DNA of 14,388 bases from Halieaceae bacterium (lineage in GTDB: Bacteria; Pseudomonadota; Gammaproteobacteria; Pseudomonadales; Halieaceae): assembly GCA_003331685.1 (NCBI GenBank), contig QOPK01000040.1, forward strand, positions 1-14,388. Direction: 5' to 3'. Within the stretch, counting starts at the first letter, position 1; each line of letters starts with the position of its first letter. Below are positions 1-7,039 of the stretch, piece after piece. Under the pieces are notes generated by a model. It made no database searches. It was not told the origin of the DNA and worked only from the letters and a program-made list of their open reading frames with translations. The position numbers were made by a program, and so were the translations under genes.

Positions 1-171
1 TTGCACATCGCCGCGCATCGCCGCGTGGGGCCAAACGCTAACGTCATCACCCAGCGCGACGTCACCCATGACGACAGCGGAGGGGTCGATCATCACGCGC
101 TTGCCCAGCGCTGGGGTAACGCCCAGCCCCTCACGTATATTGCTCTCGCCTCTAAAATCGAAGGTGTTCAA
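1..171 (-). CDS. Gamma-class carbonic anhydrase family protein, 5' part (cut by window edge)
   Basis: The first 57 codons are present and the gene runs off the left edge. The translation begins MNTFDFRGESNIREG and continues with IDPSAVVMGDVALGDDVSVWP and then MRGD. This matches the start of the left-handed beta-helix (hexapeptide repeat) proteins of the gamma carbonic anhydrase/YrdA/PaaY group, where the VWP...RGD segment is highly conserved. The zinc-binding histidines lie further on and are not in the window, so catalytic competence cannot be judged. I chose the TTG at 171 because AGGAGA (178-183) stands six bases upstream and the product then begins where family members do. An in-frame ATG at 201 would add ten residues but has no clear ribosome-binding site. 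The gene is divergent from the zinc-ribbon gene at 312. Confidence 0.75.
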   Translation of the reverse strand, partial: MNTFDFRGESNIREGLGVTPALGKRVMIDPSAVVMGDVALGDDVSVWPHAAMRGDVQ

Positions 172-311
172 AGTGTCTCTCCTGCTGACTTCAGGCGGCA
201 TTGTCTGCCATGTTTCGGGCAGTTTCCCGCGGCATGCGCCAGGGTTGTTAAACTAACGCCTCGATGACGATGGATGTTAAAGGGCGGTGTTGAATATGCC
301 GCGAAGCGAGT

Positions 312-557
312 ATGTCGGATTCTGGTTCTGAACCCAAACAGCGGCCACGATTTGTGGCCGGTGCGGTCTGCCCTAGCTGCCAAGAAATGGATCGTATGGT
401 GATTGATGGCGCGGCCGACGAGCGGCGGTGCGTCGCCTGTGGCTTCGTCGAGGCGCGACCCGATGCCGGTGCCAGCATGCCGCCAACCCGAGTCACCAGA
501 GCCTCCGCCCGACGCGTCGAGACCGAGGCAGAGGCGGTGCGCTTACTGGACGAGTAA
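312..557 (+). CDS. yheV: YheV-family putative zinc-ribbon protein (DUF2387)
   Basis: This 81-residue protein has two CxxC pairs, CPSC at residues 20-23 and CVAC at 40-43, which form a likely zinc ribbon. The segment RFVAGAVCPSC followed by RRCVACGF closely resembles E. coli YheV (RFIAGAKCPAC...CVKCG), so assignment to this small family is fairly secure. The molecular role of the family is not established. The C-terminal half (residues 50-81) is Ala/Arg/Glu-rich, less conserved in type, and longer than in YheV proteins of about 66 residues. The start is the first ATG ahead of the conserved core. Its ribosome-binding site is weak (GCGAAGCGAG just upstream), so the exact start is less certain than the identity. 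It is divergent from the carbonic anhydrase-like gene. Confidence 0.75.
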   Translation: MSDSGSEPKQRPRFVAGAVCPSCQEMDRMVIDGAADERRCVACGFVEARPDAGASMPPTRVTRASARRVETEAEAVRLLDE

Positions 558-628
558 GGCCGGGCCGCCCCTAATGTCACCCCACCAAGGCGGCCTTAAT
601 GCCACGCCACAAGCCGACCCTGCTGTCA

Positions 629-655
629 CCTCACATAACTTCAAGCTATGTGAGG
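629..655. promoter_or_regulatory. 27-base dyad overlapping a ribosome-binding site
   Basis: CCTCACATA (629-637) is followed, after a nine-base centre, by its exact complement TATGTGAGG (647-655). The centre also contains CTT/AAG, so 12 of 13 symmetric pairs match around base 642. As DNA this looks like an operator. As RNA it would form a nine-base-pair stem. The right arm contains GAGG, the ribosome-binding site for the small ORF at 661, and the left arm supplies the pairing CCTC. No T-tract follows, so it is not a rho-independent terminator. The structure is seen directly; any regulatory role is inference. Confidence 0.5.
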
Positions 656-660
656 AATTA

Positions 661-744
661 ATGAAAAACATTGGCATTCATAATGTCGCCCGCGGACCAT
701 ACGCTCCGCTGGCCAACGGTGCACTTTTGCCCGTGTATTTTTAA
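661..744 (+). CDS. Possible small ORF / leader peptide (27 residues)
   Basis: An ATG at 661 stands five bases after GAGG (652-655) and opens a 27-codon reading frame that ends in TAA at 742-744. The peptide begins MKNIGIHNVARGPYAP and ends in a hydrophobic LLPVYF. It has no signal peptide, no cysteines and no family I recognise. The spacing of ribosome-binding site to start is better than for several real genes here, and the site sits in the right arm of the dyad at 629-655. Against it, the ORF is short, its TAA lies only ten bases before the TATAAT box of coxB, and it would have to be transcribed from further upstream. It may encode a small protein or leader peptide, or be chance. Confidence 0.3.
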   Translation: MKNIGIHNVARGPYAPLANGALLPVYF

Positions 745-754
745 GCAACTTCGC

Positions 755-760
755 TATAAT
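755..760 (+). promoter_or_regulatory. Candidate -10 box for the cox operon
   Basis: A perfect TATAAT lies 70 bases before the chosen coxB start. No good -35 hexamer is found 16-18 bases upstream; TTGCCC at 727-732 is 22 bases away, which is too far. A weak -35 is compatible with an activator-dependent promoter. Transcription from here would begin near 767, inside the longer upstream reading frame of coxB, which supports the ATG at 830 as the true start. Confidence 0.4.
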
Positions 761-829
761 CCCGGCGCTTTTCAGCCCCCTCAGTGGCTTGGGGTCTTAC
801 GCCACAAAGACAAATGGAGTTCACACGCG

Positions 830-1942
830 ATGGGGAGAGTGTTCTCGGGAGCGGTCTTGGCATTTTTGGCGCCGCTCGCTGCGGCCCAAAATCAGGTCAA
901 TATGTCACCGGGGGTGACAGAGCTCGGCGCTGATATTTTTGAGCTCCATATGCTCATCATGTGGATCTGCGTCGTGATTGGCGTCGCGGTATTCGCTGTG
1001 ATGTTCTACTCCATCTATGCCCACCGCAAATCAAAGGGGCATCAGGCGTCTCAATTCCACGAGAGCACAAAGGTCGAGGTCGCCTGGACGGTTGTTCCCT
1101 TCCTGATCCTGATCGCTATGGCGGTGCCGGCAACATCTACCTTGCTTGAGGTCTACGACAACGACGAAGCCGAGTTGGATATTCTGATTACCGGTTACCA
1201 GTGGAAATGGAGGTACGAGTACCTTGAGGAATCCGGCGAGCCGGTGGCCTTCTTTTCTAATCTGGCTACGTCCCAGGAAGAGATCTACAACACCGATGAA
1301 AAGGGGGACAACTACCTTCTGGAAGTCGATGAACCGCTGGTGATCCCGACCAATACCAAGGTGCGGTTTCTGATCACCGCCAACGATGTTATTCATTCCT
1401 GGTGGGTACCGGAAATCGCGGTGAAGCGCGATGCGATCCCGGGCTTTATCAACGAAGCCTGGACGCGGGTGCCTGAAGAGGGCATTTATCGCGGTCAGTG
1501 TACGGAGCTGTGCGGCTCGTATCACGGTTTTATGCCTGTCGTAGTGCACGCCGTATCGAGAGACGAATTTGACGCCTGGATGGCCGCCAAGCGCGGTGCG
1601 GCTGCGGCGCAGACGCAGCTGGCTATGCAAACCCTGTCGGTCGATGACCTGATGGACCAGGGCAAGTCGGTTTACGACAGTGCTTGTCTGGCCTGTCATG
1701 GTGCGCAGGGGCAGGGTGGTATCGGTAACGCTATTGCCGGCAGTGCCGTCGTGATGGGTGACCTCTCCAGTCACATGGCGGTAGTCGCCAAAGGTGTCTC
1801 GGGGACAGCGATGCAGGCCTTTGGTGGTCAGCTTAATGATGTCGAAATGGCTGCGGTGCTGACGTACCAGCGCAACGCATTTGGTAACAACACGGGCGAT
1901 GTCGTCCAGCCCGGTGATGTCACCGGTATGAAGAACGGTTAA
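830..1942 (+). CDS. coxB: Cytochrome c oxidase subunit II with fused C-terminal cytochrome c domain
   Basis: The product (370 residues) accepts electrons from periplasmic cytochrome c and passes them through CuA to subunit I. A signal peptide ending near LAAAQ (residues 1-20) leads to two membrane segments (about 39-63 and 84-108). The periplasmic cupredoxin domain holds the CuA ligands: His189 (IHSWW), Cys224 and Cys228 in CTELCGSYHGFM, His232 and Met235. A C-terminal cytochrome c domain follows, with CLACH (Cys286, Cys289, His290) and a likely axial Met328 in GTAMQAFGG, as in caa3-like and Pseudomonas-type subunit II. The reading frame is open back to 671, but the ATG at 830 gives a clean signal peptide, has GGAG at 816-819, and lies downstream of the TATAAT box. 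It is the first gene of the cox operon; coxA follows after 12 bases. Confidence 0.95.
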   Translation: MGRVFSGAVLAFLAPLAAAQNQVNMSPGVTELGADIFELHMLIMWICVVIGVAVFAVMFYSIYAHRKSKGHQASQFHESTKVEVAWTVVPFLILIAMAVPATSTLLEVYDNDEAELDILITGYQWKWRYEYLEESGEPVAFFSNLATSQEEIYNTDEKGDNYLLEVDEPLVIPTNTKVRFLITANDVIHSWWVPEIAVKRDAIPGFINEAWTRVPEEGIYRGQCTELCGSYHGFMPVVVHAVSRDEFDAWMAAKRGAAAAQTQLAMQTLSVDDLMDQGKSVYDSACLACHGAQGQGGIGNAIAGSAVVMGDLSSHMAVVAKGVSGTAMQAFGGQLNDVEMAAVLTYQRNAFGNNTGDVVQPGDVTGMKNG

Positions 1943-1954
1943 GGGGAAAAGACG

Positions 1955-3535
1955 ATGGGTGCACATCATCACGGACCGGCTCAGGGCATTTCGCGCTGGC
2001 TGTTTACCACTAACCATAAAGACATCGGCACGATGTATTTGTGGTTCTCCTTCGCCATGTTTTTGCTCGGCGGCTTTTTCGCGATGGTCATTCGTGCGGA
2101 GCTATTCCAGCCGGGCATGCAGTTGGTTGAACCCGGATTCTTTAACCAGATGACGACATTGCACGGTCTGGTGATGGTGTTCGGCGCCATCATGCCGTCC
2201 TTTGTTGGGCTTGCTAACTGGCTGATCCCCATGATGATCGGCGCGCCGGATATGGCGCTGCCCCGCATGAACAACTGGAGCTTCTGGATTTTGCCCCCAG
2301 CTTTTTTGATGCTGGCCTCCACGCTCTTTATGGAGGGCGGTGCGCCTGCCTTTGGCTGGACCTTTTACGCGCCGCTATCGACTACGTATGCGGCGCCCTC
2401 GGTCACCTTCTTCATTTTTGCGATCCACATTCTAGGCGTGTCTTCCATCATGGGCTCGATCAACATCATCGCTACGGTGATGAACATGCGCGCGCCGGGT
2501 ATGACCTACATGAAGATGCCGATGTTTGTCTGGACCTGGCTTATCACTGCTTTCCTGCTGGTTGCAGTGATGCCGGTGTTGGCTGGCGCCGTCACGATGA
2601 TGTTGATGGACATCCACTTTGGGACCAGCTTCTTTAGCGCTGCTGGCGGCGGTGACCCCGTATTGTTCCAGCACATTTTCTGGTTCTTCGGCCATCCGGA
2701 GGTCTACATCATTATCCTGCCGGCGTTTGGCGTGGTATCGCAGATCATTCCGGCGTTTTCCAGAAAGCCGTTATTTGGCTATGCCTCAATGGTCTATGCC
2801 ACGGCATCCATTGCGTTCCTGTCGTTCATCGTCTGGGCCCACCACATGTACACAGTGGGCATGCCGATCGCGGGTGAACTGTTCTTTATGTACGCCACCA
2901 TGCTGATTGCGGTGCCTACTGGTGTGAAGGTGTTTAACTGGATCTCGACGATGTGGCGCGGTGCGTTGAGCTTTGAGACGCCCATGCTGTTTTGCATCGG
3001 CTTTCTCATTCTGTTCACCTTGGGTGGCTTTACCGGCTTGATGCTGTCGATTGCGCCGGCTGACTTCCAGTATCACGACACCTATTTTGTCGTGGCCCAC
3101 TTCCACTACGTCATGGTGGCAGGTGCGGTGTTCTCTATGACCGCAGCGGTTTACTACTGGTTGCCGAAGTGGTGCGGCCGTATGTACAACGAGGCCATGG
3201 GTAAGACCCATTTCTGGATCTCATTCATTGGTTTCAATATCACTTTCTTCCCCCAGCATTTTGTGGGGCTTGCGGGGATGCCACGGCGCATTCCGGACTA
3301 CGCGTTGCAGTTTGCCGACTTCAACATGATGTCATCGATCGGTGCCTTTATTTACGGCGCCTCTCAACTGCTGTTCCTCTACAACGTGATCGCGACCATT
3401 GTGGCGGGTAAGCCCGTGAGTGACGAAAAAGTTTGGGACGGCGCAGAGGGGCTTGAGTGGACGGTACCGACTCCTGCGCCTTATCACACCTTTGAAGAGC
3501 CGCCGGCGGTGCCAAGACCCGCGGGCACAATCTAG
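1955..3535 (+). CDS. coxA: Cytochrome c oxidase subunit I (aa3-type, catalytic)
   Basis: This is the catalytic subunit that reduces oxygen to water at the heme a3-CuB centre and pumps protons. Its 526 residues fit the family. Heme a ligands are His70 (TLHGLV) and His384; the heme a3 ligand is His382 (AHFHY). CuB ligands are His247, His296 and His297 (WAHHMY). His247-Pro-Glu-Val-Tyr251 is the cross-linked His-Tyr motif, and Glu249 is the D-pathway glutamate. Asp99 in GAPDM fits the D-channel entrance, and Lys271 in SRKPLFGY fits the K channel, so this is a type A1 heme-copper oxidase. The start ATG has GGGGA a few bases upstream, and the N-terminus leads into the conserved WLFTTNHKDIGTMY. It is cotranscribed with coxB and ctaG. 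Confidence 0.98.
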   Translation: MGAHHHGPAQGISRWLFTTNHKDIGTMYLWFSFAMFLLGGFFAMVIRAELFQPGMQLVEPGFFNQMTTLHGLVMVFGAIMPSFVGLANWLIPMMIGAPDMALPRMNNWSFWILPPAFLMLASTLFMEGGAPAFGWTFYAPLSTTYAAPSVTFFIFAIHILGVSSIMGSINIIATVMNMRAPGMTYMKMPMFVWTWLITAFLLVAVMPVLAGAVTMMLMDIHFGTSFFSAAGGGDPVLFQHIFWFFGHPEVYIIILPAFGVVSQIIPAFSRKPLFGYASMVYATASIAFLSFIVWAHHMYTVGMPIAGELFFMYATMLIAVPTGVKVFNWISTMWRGALSFETPMLFCIGFLILFTLGGFTGLMLSIAPADFQYHDTYFVVAHFHYVMVAGAVFSMTAAVYYWLPKWCGRMYNEAMGKTHFWISFIGFNITFFPQHFVGLAGMPRRIPDYALQFADFNMMSSIGAFIYGASQLLFLYNVIATIVAGKPVSDEKVWDGAEGLEWTVPTPAPYHTFEEPPAVPRPAGTI

Positions 3536-3564
3536 CGGGACGCAGGACGAGACGGGGGAGTGAG

Positions 3565-4131
3565 ATGAGCAGTCTGCGGTTTAGCCGCGTGCCGGCCATC
3601 GACACAGCATTGAAACTGGTGACGGTTGCGGTCGCCATGTTCGCCTTCGTCTTCGTTGTGATGGTGCCGCTATATAACGTGCTCTGTGACGCGCTTGGCA
3701 TCAACGGCAAGACCGCCAATCAGGCCTACACAGCCGTACCGGCAGCAGTCGATGAAAGCCGCGAGGTTACGGTGCAGTTTGTGGCGATCAACAACGACGG
3801 CATGCCGTGGTCCTTTACCCCCAATACACGCATGATGCGGGTCAATCCCGGCGCGGCAAATGGCGTAGTCTTCCATGCCTTGAACCCGACCGACGCCGAC
3901 ATGGTGGCCCAGGCCATCCCCAGCATCTCGCCCAGTCGCGCCGCGGCTTATTTTCATAAAACCGAATGCTTTTGCTTTGACCAGCAGATGCTCGACGGTC
4001 AGTCGGGCGCAGAGATGCCGCTGCAGTTCATCGTGGACCAGGATCTGCCCGCGGACATTCAAACCATCACACTTTCGTACACATTATTCGATGTCACCGG
4101 CACGGTGACAGACGGGTTAGCCTCGCGCTAG
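3565..4131 (+). CDS. ctaG: Cytochrome c oxidase assembly protein CtaG/Cox11 (CuB insertion)
   Basis: Cox11 proteins are membrane-anchored copper chaperones that deliver copper to CuB of subunit I. The 188-residue product has one N-terminal membrane segment (about residues 17-36), Cys41 in YNVLCD, and the diagnostic copper motif ECFCF with Cys135 and Cys137, followed by FIVDQDLP and an Ig-like beta fold ending TLSYTLFDV. The cysteines needed for copper binding are all present. GGGGGAG stands just before the ATG. It lies 29 bases after coxA and 21 bases before coxC, the usual place between subunits I and III. Confidence 0.96.
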   Translation: MSSLRFSRVPAIDTALKLVTVAVAMFAFVFVVMVPLYNVLCDALGINGKTANQAYTAVPAAVDESREVTVQFVAINNDGMPWSFTPNTRMMRVNPGAANGVVFHALNPTDADMVAQAIPSISPSRAAAYFHKTECFCFDQQMLDGQSGAEMPLQFIVDQDLPADIQTITLSYTLFDVTGTVTDGLASR

Positions 4132-4152
4132 CGCCCGGTCGAGGAGAGAAAC

Positions 4153-5133
4153 ATGGCCAATCCATCATCAGCTTCAGCCGGTCACGAAAAATATTACGTG
4201 CCCGAGTCCTCGAGTCTGGCAGTTAGGGCCACCATAGGCCTGATCTTGTCGGTATTCGGTGCGGCCATGATGCTGAACGATATGACTTTCGGCGGTGCGG
4301 AGGAGTCCAGCACCTCGGTCTGGGTGCTCACCGTTGGCCTGGTGTTTTTCATTTTTACTCTCGCCAGCTGGTTTGGCACCGCGATCCGGGAAAACCTAGC
4401 CGGCATGAACAGCAGCCAGCTCCATCAGAGCTACGTGCTGGGGATGTTCTGGTTCATCTTCTCAGAAGTGATGTTTTTCGCCGCATTCTTCGGAGCGCTA
4501 CTTTATGTCAGGCAGTTTGCCGGCCCCTGGCTTGCAGGCGAGGGAGAGGGTGGTCGCATGAACGGGTTACTTTGGCCTGGCTTTGAATTTACATGGCCTC
4601 CTTCGACAACCCCTCAGGAGATCGTTGGTGGTGCCGATGCCCAAGTGATTGCCAACAATGGCGCGTTTGTTTCTCAGGAAACGTCCATGGCACCGGCTGA
4701 TGCTCACGCTTGGTACGCTTGGCTGCCAATGTGGAACACACTGATTCTATTGTCTTCGAGCGCAACGGTGCATGTTGCGCACACCGCCATCCTCGCCGAT
4801 AACCGCAAAAAGTTTAATCGCTGGCTGGGTATCACCGTTGGCCTCGCGGTAATTTTCCTTGGCCTACAAGCTGCGGAATATTACGAAGCGTATGTGCTAT
4901 ATGGGTTGACGTTGAACTCTGGCATCTATGGCTCTACCTTTTTCATGTTGACCGGGTTCCACGGATTCCATGTAGCAATGGGTATGACCATGTTGCTGAT
5001 TCAGCTGGTCCGATCGGTGAGGAACGAGCACTTTACCGCGACAGACCACTTTGGCTTTGAAGCATCCAGCTGGTATTGGCATTTTGTCGATGTGGTGTGG
5101 GTGTTCCTGTTCCTGTTTGTTTACATCCTGTGA
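4153..5133 (+). CDS. coxC: Cytochrome c oxidase subunit III
   Basis: Subunit III is a membrane protein that stabilises the oxidase and its proton uptake path. The 326-residue product shows about seven membrane segments. Family motifs include QSYVLGMFWFIFSEVMFF with Glu105, the FHGFHV segment (269-274), and the C-terminal YWHFVDVVWVFLF. A loop of roughly 60 residues (about 126-188) between the third and fourth segments is rich in Gly and Pro and has no recognisable motif. GAGGAGA ends five bases before the ATG. It is the last gene of the coxB-coxA-ctaG-coxC run, and a strong terminator follows. Confidence 0.96.
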   Translation: MANPSSASAGHEKYYVPESSSLAVRATIGLILSVFGAAMMLNDMTFGGAEESSTSVWVLTVGLVFFIFTLASWFGTAIRENLAGMNSSQLHQSYVLGMFWFIFSEVMFFAAFFGALLYVRQFAGPWLAGEGEGGRMNGLLWPGFEFTWPPSTTPQEIVGGADAQVIANNGAFVSQETSMAPADAHAWYAWLPMWNTLILLSSSATVHVAHTAILADNRKKFNRWLGITVGLAVIFLGLQAAEYYEAYVLYGLTLNSGIYGSTFFMLTGFHGFHVAMGMTMLLIQLVRSVRNEHFTATDHFGFEASSWYWHFVDVVWVFLFLFVYIL

Positions 5134-5151
5134 CCGATGCAGTGCACCTCG

Positions 5152-5172
5152 GGGCGCTGCGGCGCCCTTTTT
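5152..5172 (+). terminator. Rho-independent terminator after coxC
   Basis: GGGCGC (5152-5157) pairs with GCGCCC (5162-5167) around a TGCG loop and is followed at once by TTTTT (5168-5172). It begins 18 bases after the coxC stop. This is the clearest terminator in the window, and it separates the structural oxidase genes from SURF1 and the genes after it. Confidence 0.85.
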
Positions 5173-5254
5173 GTTGGTGACACATAAAACAGAGGGCGCT
5201 GAAGTAAACCTGACTGACCGCGTGGCACAATGACCTTCCCGCGGCGCGGATAGG

Positions 5255-5278
5255 AGCCCTGTCAGTTTGAGCAGGGCT
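5255..5278 (-). terminator. Weak terminator-like hairpin at the end of the DUF2909 gene
   Basis: AGCCCTG (5255-5261) and CAGGGCT (5272-5278) form a seven-base-pair stem with a ten-base loop, starting at the stop codon of the minus-strand gene. On the minus strand it is followed by CCTATCC, with no T-tract, so it is at best a weak terminator. It could also act as a 3' end stabiliser. Confidence 0.35.
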
Positions 5279-5528
5279 ACTCTTGCGGTTCAGCTTGTTC
5301 AGTGTTGCTCGGGCCCGGGTCCCACGGGTTTTGTTGCCCTAGCTGCCCGGTCATGACGCCATAGAAAATCACCAAGAGCAAGCATGAGCCGAGGCCCAAA
5401 CGAACCCCCAGCGAGGTGAATAACCGCTTTTTATCCGGGTTGCCTTGATCAGCCATCAGAAATACCAGACCCGAGGCGAGACTGACGACAAGCGCTATCA
5501 TGAGCAGCACGATGAGGGTCTTGAGCAT
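5277..5528 (-). CDS. Twin-transmembrane protein, DUF2909 family
   Basis: This 83-residue protein has two membrane segments (about residues 3-25 and 42-61) joined by a short loop, MADQGNPDKKRLFTSLGVRLG, and a Pro/Glu-rich tail. This is the pattern of the small DUF2909 proteins commonly found on the opposite strand inside gammaproteobacterial cox clusters. Their function is unknown; the location suggests a role in oxidase assembly, which is inference. The frame is open upstream to 5774, but the ATG at 5528 starts directly at the first membrane segment and has AAGGA about nine bases before it. A longer start would overlap SURF1 head to head. It is divergent from SURF1 (67 bases between the starts) and convergent with coxC. 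Confidence 0.8.
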   Translation of the reverse strand: MLKTLIVLLMIALVVSLASGLVFLMADQGNPDKKRLFTSLGVRLGLGSCLLLVIFYGVMTGQLGQQNPWDPGPSNTEQAEPQE

Positions 5529-5595
5529 AATGGCAATCCTTTTGGCCCCGCCTGGCGCATAGTGGGAAAGCGGATGAAACACGAGTCGAAGAAAG

Positions 5596-6378
5596 ATGCA
5601 GTTTAACCGAAGCTTGGGCCCGCTCTGCATTAGCGGCGATGTGCGGGCCTTGCTGGCTGGCTTCATTCTGTTCGCGCTGTTGATGAACCTCGGGTTATGG
5701 CAGCTGGACCGTGCGGGAGAGAAGTCAGCCCTGGAATCTCGCTGGGAAGCGCGTGCCGACATGCCCGCAGTCACACCCGAGGCCCTGACGCCTGACCCGC
5801 TATCGAACGAGGCAGGCGCAGCCCTCGCTGACCGGCAAGTGCGATGGCAGGCATCTTTTACTTCTAATAACTACTTATTACTCGACAACCGGCTGCATCG
5901 CGGTCGGGCAGGGTATCACGTGATTGCCCTTGCCGGATCGGACGTCGGTCTTATTCCGTTGAACTTAGGTTGGTTGGCCGGAGACCCGTCCCGCAGAACG
6001 ACGCCGACACCGACACTCCCGGAAGGGACTGTCGTCATTGAAGGACGCATTTATGTGCCGAGCGGCACGCCTCTCATGATGCAGAAGCCAGAGCCGCCCG
6101 CGGCATTGCCGGCGACCGTGCAGACCCTTTACTGGGATAACTGGCAGCGTTCGCTTGAAGCGCTCTCGGGCCGCACCGTGTTCCCCTTCGAAGTCAGGAT
6201 CCAGCCGGACTCGCCGCACGCGTTAGCGGCGGAGTGGGCCGTCGTCAATCAGTCGCCTTCAAAGCACATTGGCTACGCGGTGCAGTGGTTTGCAATGGCA
6301 GCCGTACTCGTGATCATCGGGCTGTTGCGCCTGACCAACCTAAGGTCTCTTCTCAGCGGGAATCGTGCACATGACTGA
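5596..6378 (+). CDS. SURF1 family cytochrome oxidase biogenesis protein
   Basis: SURF1 proteins bind heme a and help insert it into subunit I. The 260-residue product has the family layout. An N-terminal membrane segment (about 17-35) runs into NLGLWQLDRAGEK. A periplasmic domain carries YLLLDNRLHRGRAGYHV (93-109) and LNLGWL. A C-terminal membrane segment (about 224-245) begins after VNQSPSKHIGYAVQWFAMA, whose His224 corresponds to a conserved SURF1 histidine. The ribosome-binding site is weak (GAAGAAAG next to the ATG). The gene overlaps the next one by eight bases, indicating translational coupling. It opens the second, assembly-factor part of the cluster, after the coxC terminator and the opposite-strand DUF2909 gene. 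Confidence 0.93.
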   Translation: MQFNRSLGPLCISGDVRALLAGFILFALLMNLGLWQLDRAGEKSALESRWEARADMPAVTPEALTPDPLSNEAGAALADRQVRWQASFTSNNYLLLDNRLHRGRAGYHVIALAGSDVGLIPLNLGWLAGDPSRRTTPTPTLPEGTVVIEGRIYVPSGTPLMMQKPEPPAALPATVQTLYWDNWQRSLEALSGRTVFPFEVRIQPDSPHALAAEWAVVNQSPSKHIGYAVQWFAMAAVLVIIGLLRLTNLRSLLSGNRAHD

Positions 6379-7033
6379 TACTGCCATAACGTCGCAGCGC
6401 CGCCGGGCCCGGCTAGTGCTGATTCTGATCGCTGGCATTCCGCTCAGCATGATGCTCGGTGCGACCGCGCTATGGTGGGCGGTAGAGCAGGGGCATGTCG
6501 ATGTTTTGGGCAGTGTGGGCACCGCGAACCACGGGGAACTGATCGACCCGCCTCGCTCGGTGAGTGACGTGGTATTCCAACACGAGGGTGTTGCCGAGAC
6601 GCTGTGGCAGGATCTCCCAGCAAAGTGGCGACTGTTGGTCGTGCAGCGGGGTGGAGTGTGTGACGCAATCTGCCAGCGACAGCTGTATCAAACCCGACAG
6701 ATCCATCTCGCGTTGGGCAAGGATTTCAATCGCGTTGGCAGGGTGGTTCTTAGTAACACCGCTCCGAAAGCCGTGACCGTCACACCGGAGGCAGCGCAGG
6801 GCAACTCGACCGCCAGTCTGTCAGATTGGCTCGCCCAGGAGCACGTTGGTGTGACCGCGTTGACGGTGCCATCGGAAAGGTTGAGCACGCTTGCGCCAGA
6901 AGTGCTGGAATCCCCGGCGCAGTGGTATGTGGTGGATCCCGCGGGCTGGATCATGATGCGGGTCTCGGATGAGCTTTATTATAAGGATGTGATCTCCGAT
7001 CTCCGTTTTCTGCTGAAACACTCGGGAGGCTGA
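6371..7033 (+). CDS. Membrane-anchored Sco-like (thioredoxin-fold) protein of the cox cluster, CxxxC but no Sco histidine
   Basis: The 220-residue product has a cytoplasmic Arg-rich start, one membrane anchor (about 15-37) and a periplasmic domain. CDAIC (Cys97, Cys101) in the context LLVVQRGGVCDAICQRQLYQ sits where Sco has CPDIC. The later segment ending in VVDPAG (187-192) lines up by eye with the LINPRG segment of the Sco protein encoded next door. At the position of the Sco copper-binding histidine (EHSAN) it has Ser181 (ESPAQ). It therefore looks like a diverged Sco/thioredoxin relative that keeps the cysteine pair. A hypothetical protein occupies this place in other gammaproteobacterial cox clusters; its function is not established. 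A thiol-redox or copper role for it is inference. GTG at 6365 is an alternative start. The gap to sco is six bases. Confidence 0.75.
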   Translation: MTDTAITSQRRRARLVLILIAGIPLSMMLGATALWWAVEQGHVDVLGSVGTANHGELIDPPRSVSDVVFQHEGVAETLWQDLPAKWRLLVVQRGGVCDAICQRQLYQTRQIHLALGKDFNRVGRVVLSNTAPKAVTVTPEAAQGNSTASLSDWLAQEHVGVTALTVPSERLSTLAPEVLESPAQWYVVDPAGWIMMRVSDELYYKDVISDLRFLLKHSGG

Positions 7034-7039
7034 AGAGCT

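Noticed and set aside
1..267. Plus-strand open frame of 88 codons at the left edge
   Set aside because: The opposite strand encodes a recognisable gamma carbonic anhydrase N-terminus with a good ribosome-binding site; the plus-strand product has no family features.
774..796. CCCC/GGGG pairing in the coxB leader considered as an RNA switch
   Set aside because: The stem is only four pairs with competing alternatives (AGCC/GGCT); too weak to support a feature.
671..829. Longer N-terminus for coxB starting at 671
   Set aside because: It would place 53 non-family residues before the signal peptide and starts upstream of the TATAAT box; the ATG at 830 gives a normal subunit II.
1031..2017. 328-codon minus-strand frame opposite coxB
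   Set aside because: It is fully opposite coxB and the coxA start, His/Arg-rich as expected of a shadow frame, with no domain.
5529..5774. Long upstream extension of the minus-strand DUF2909 gene
   Set aside because: It would overlap the SURF1 start and adds 82 residues unlike the small twin-membrane family; the ATG at 5528 has a ribosome-binding site and family length.
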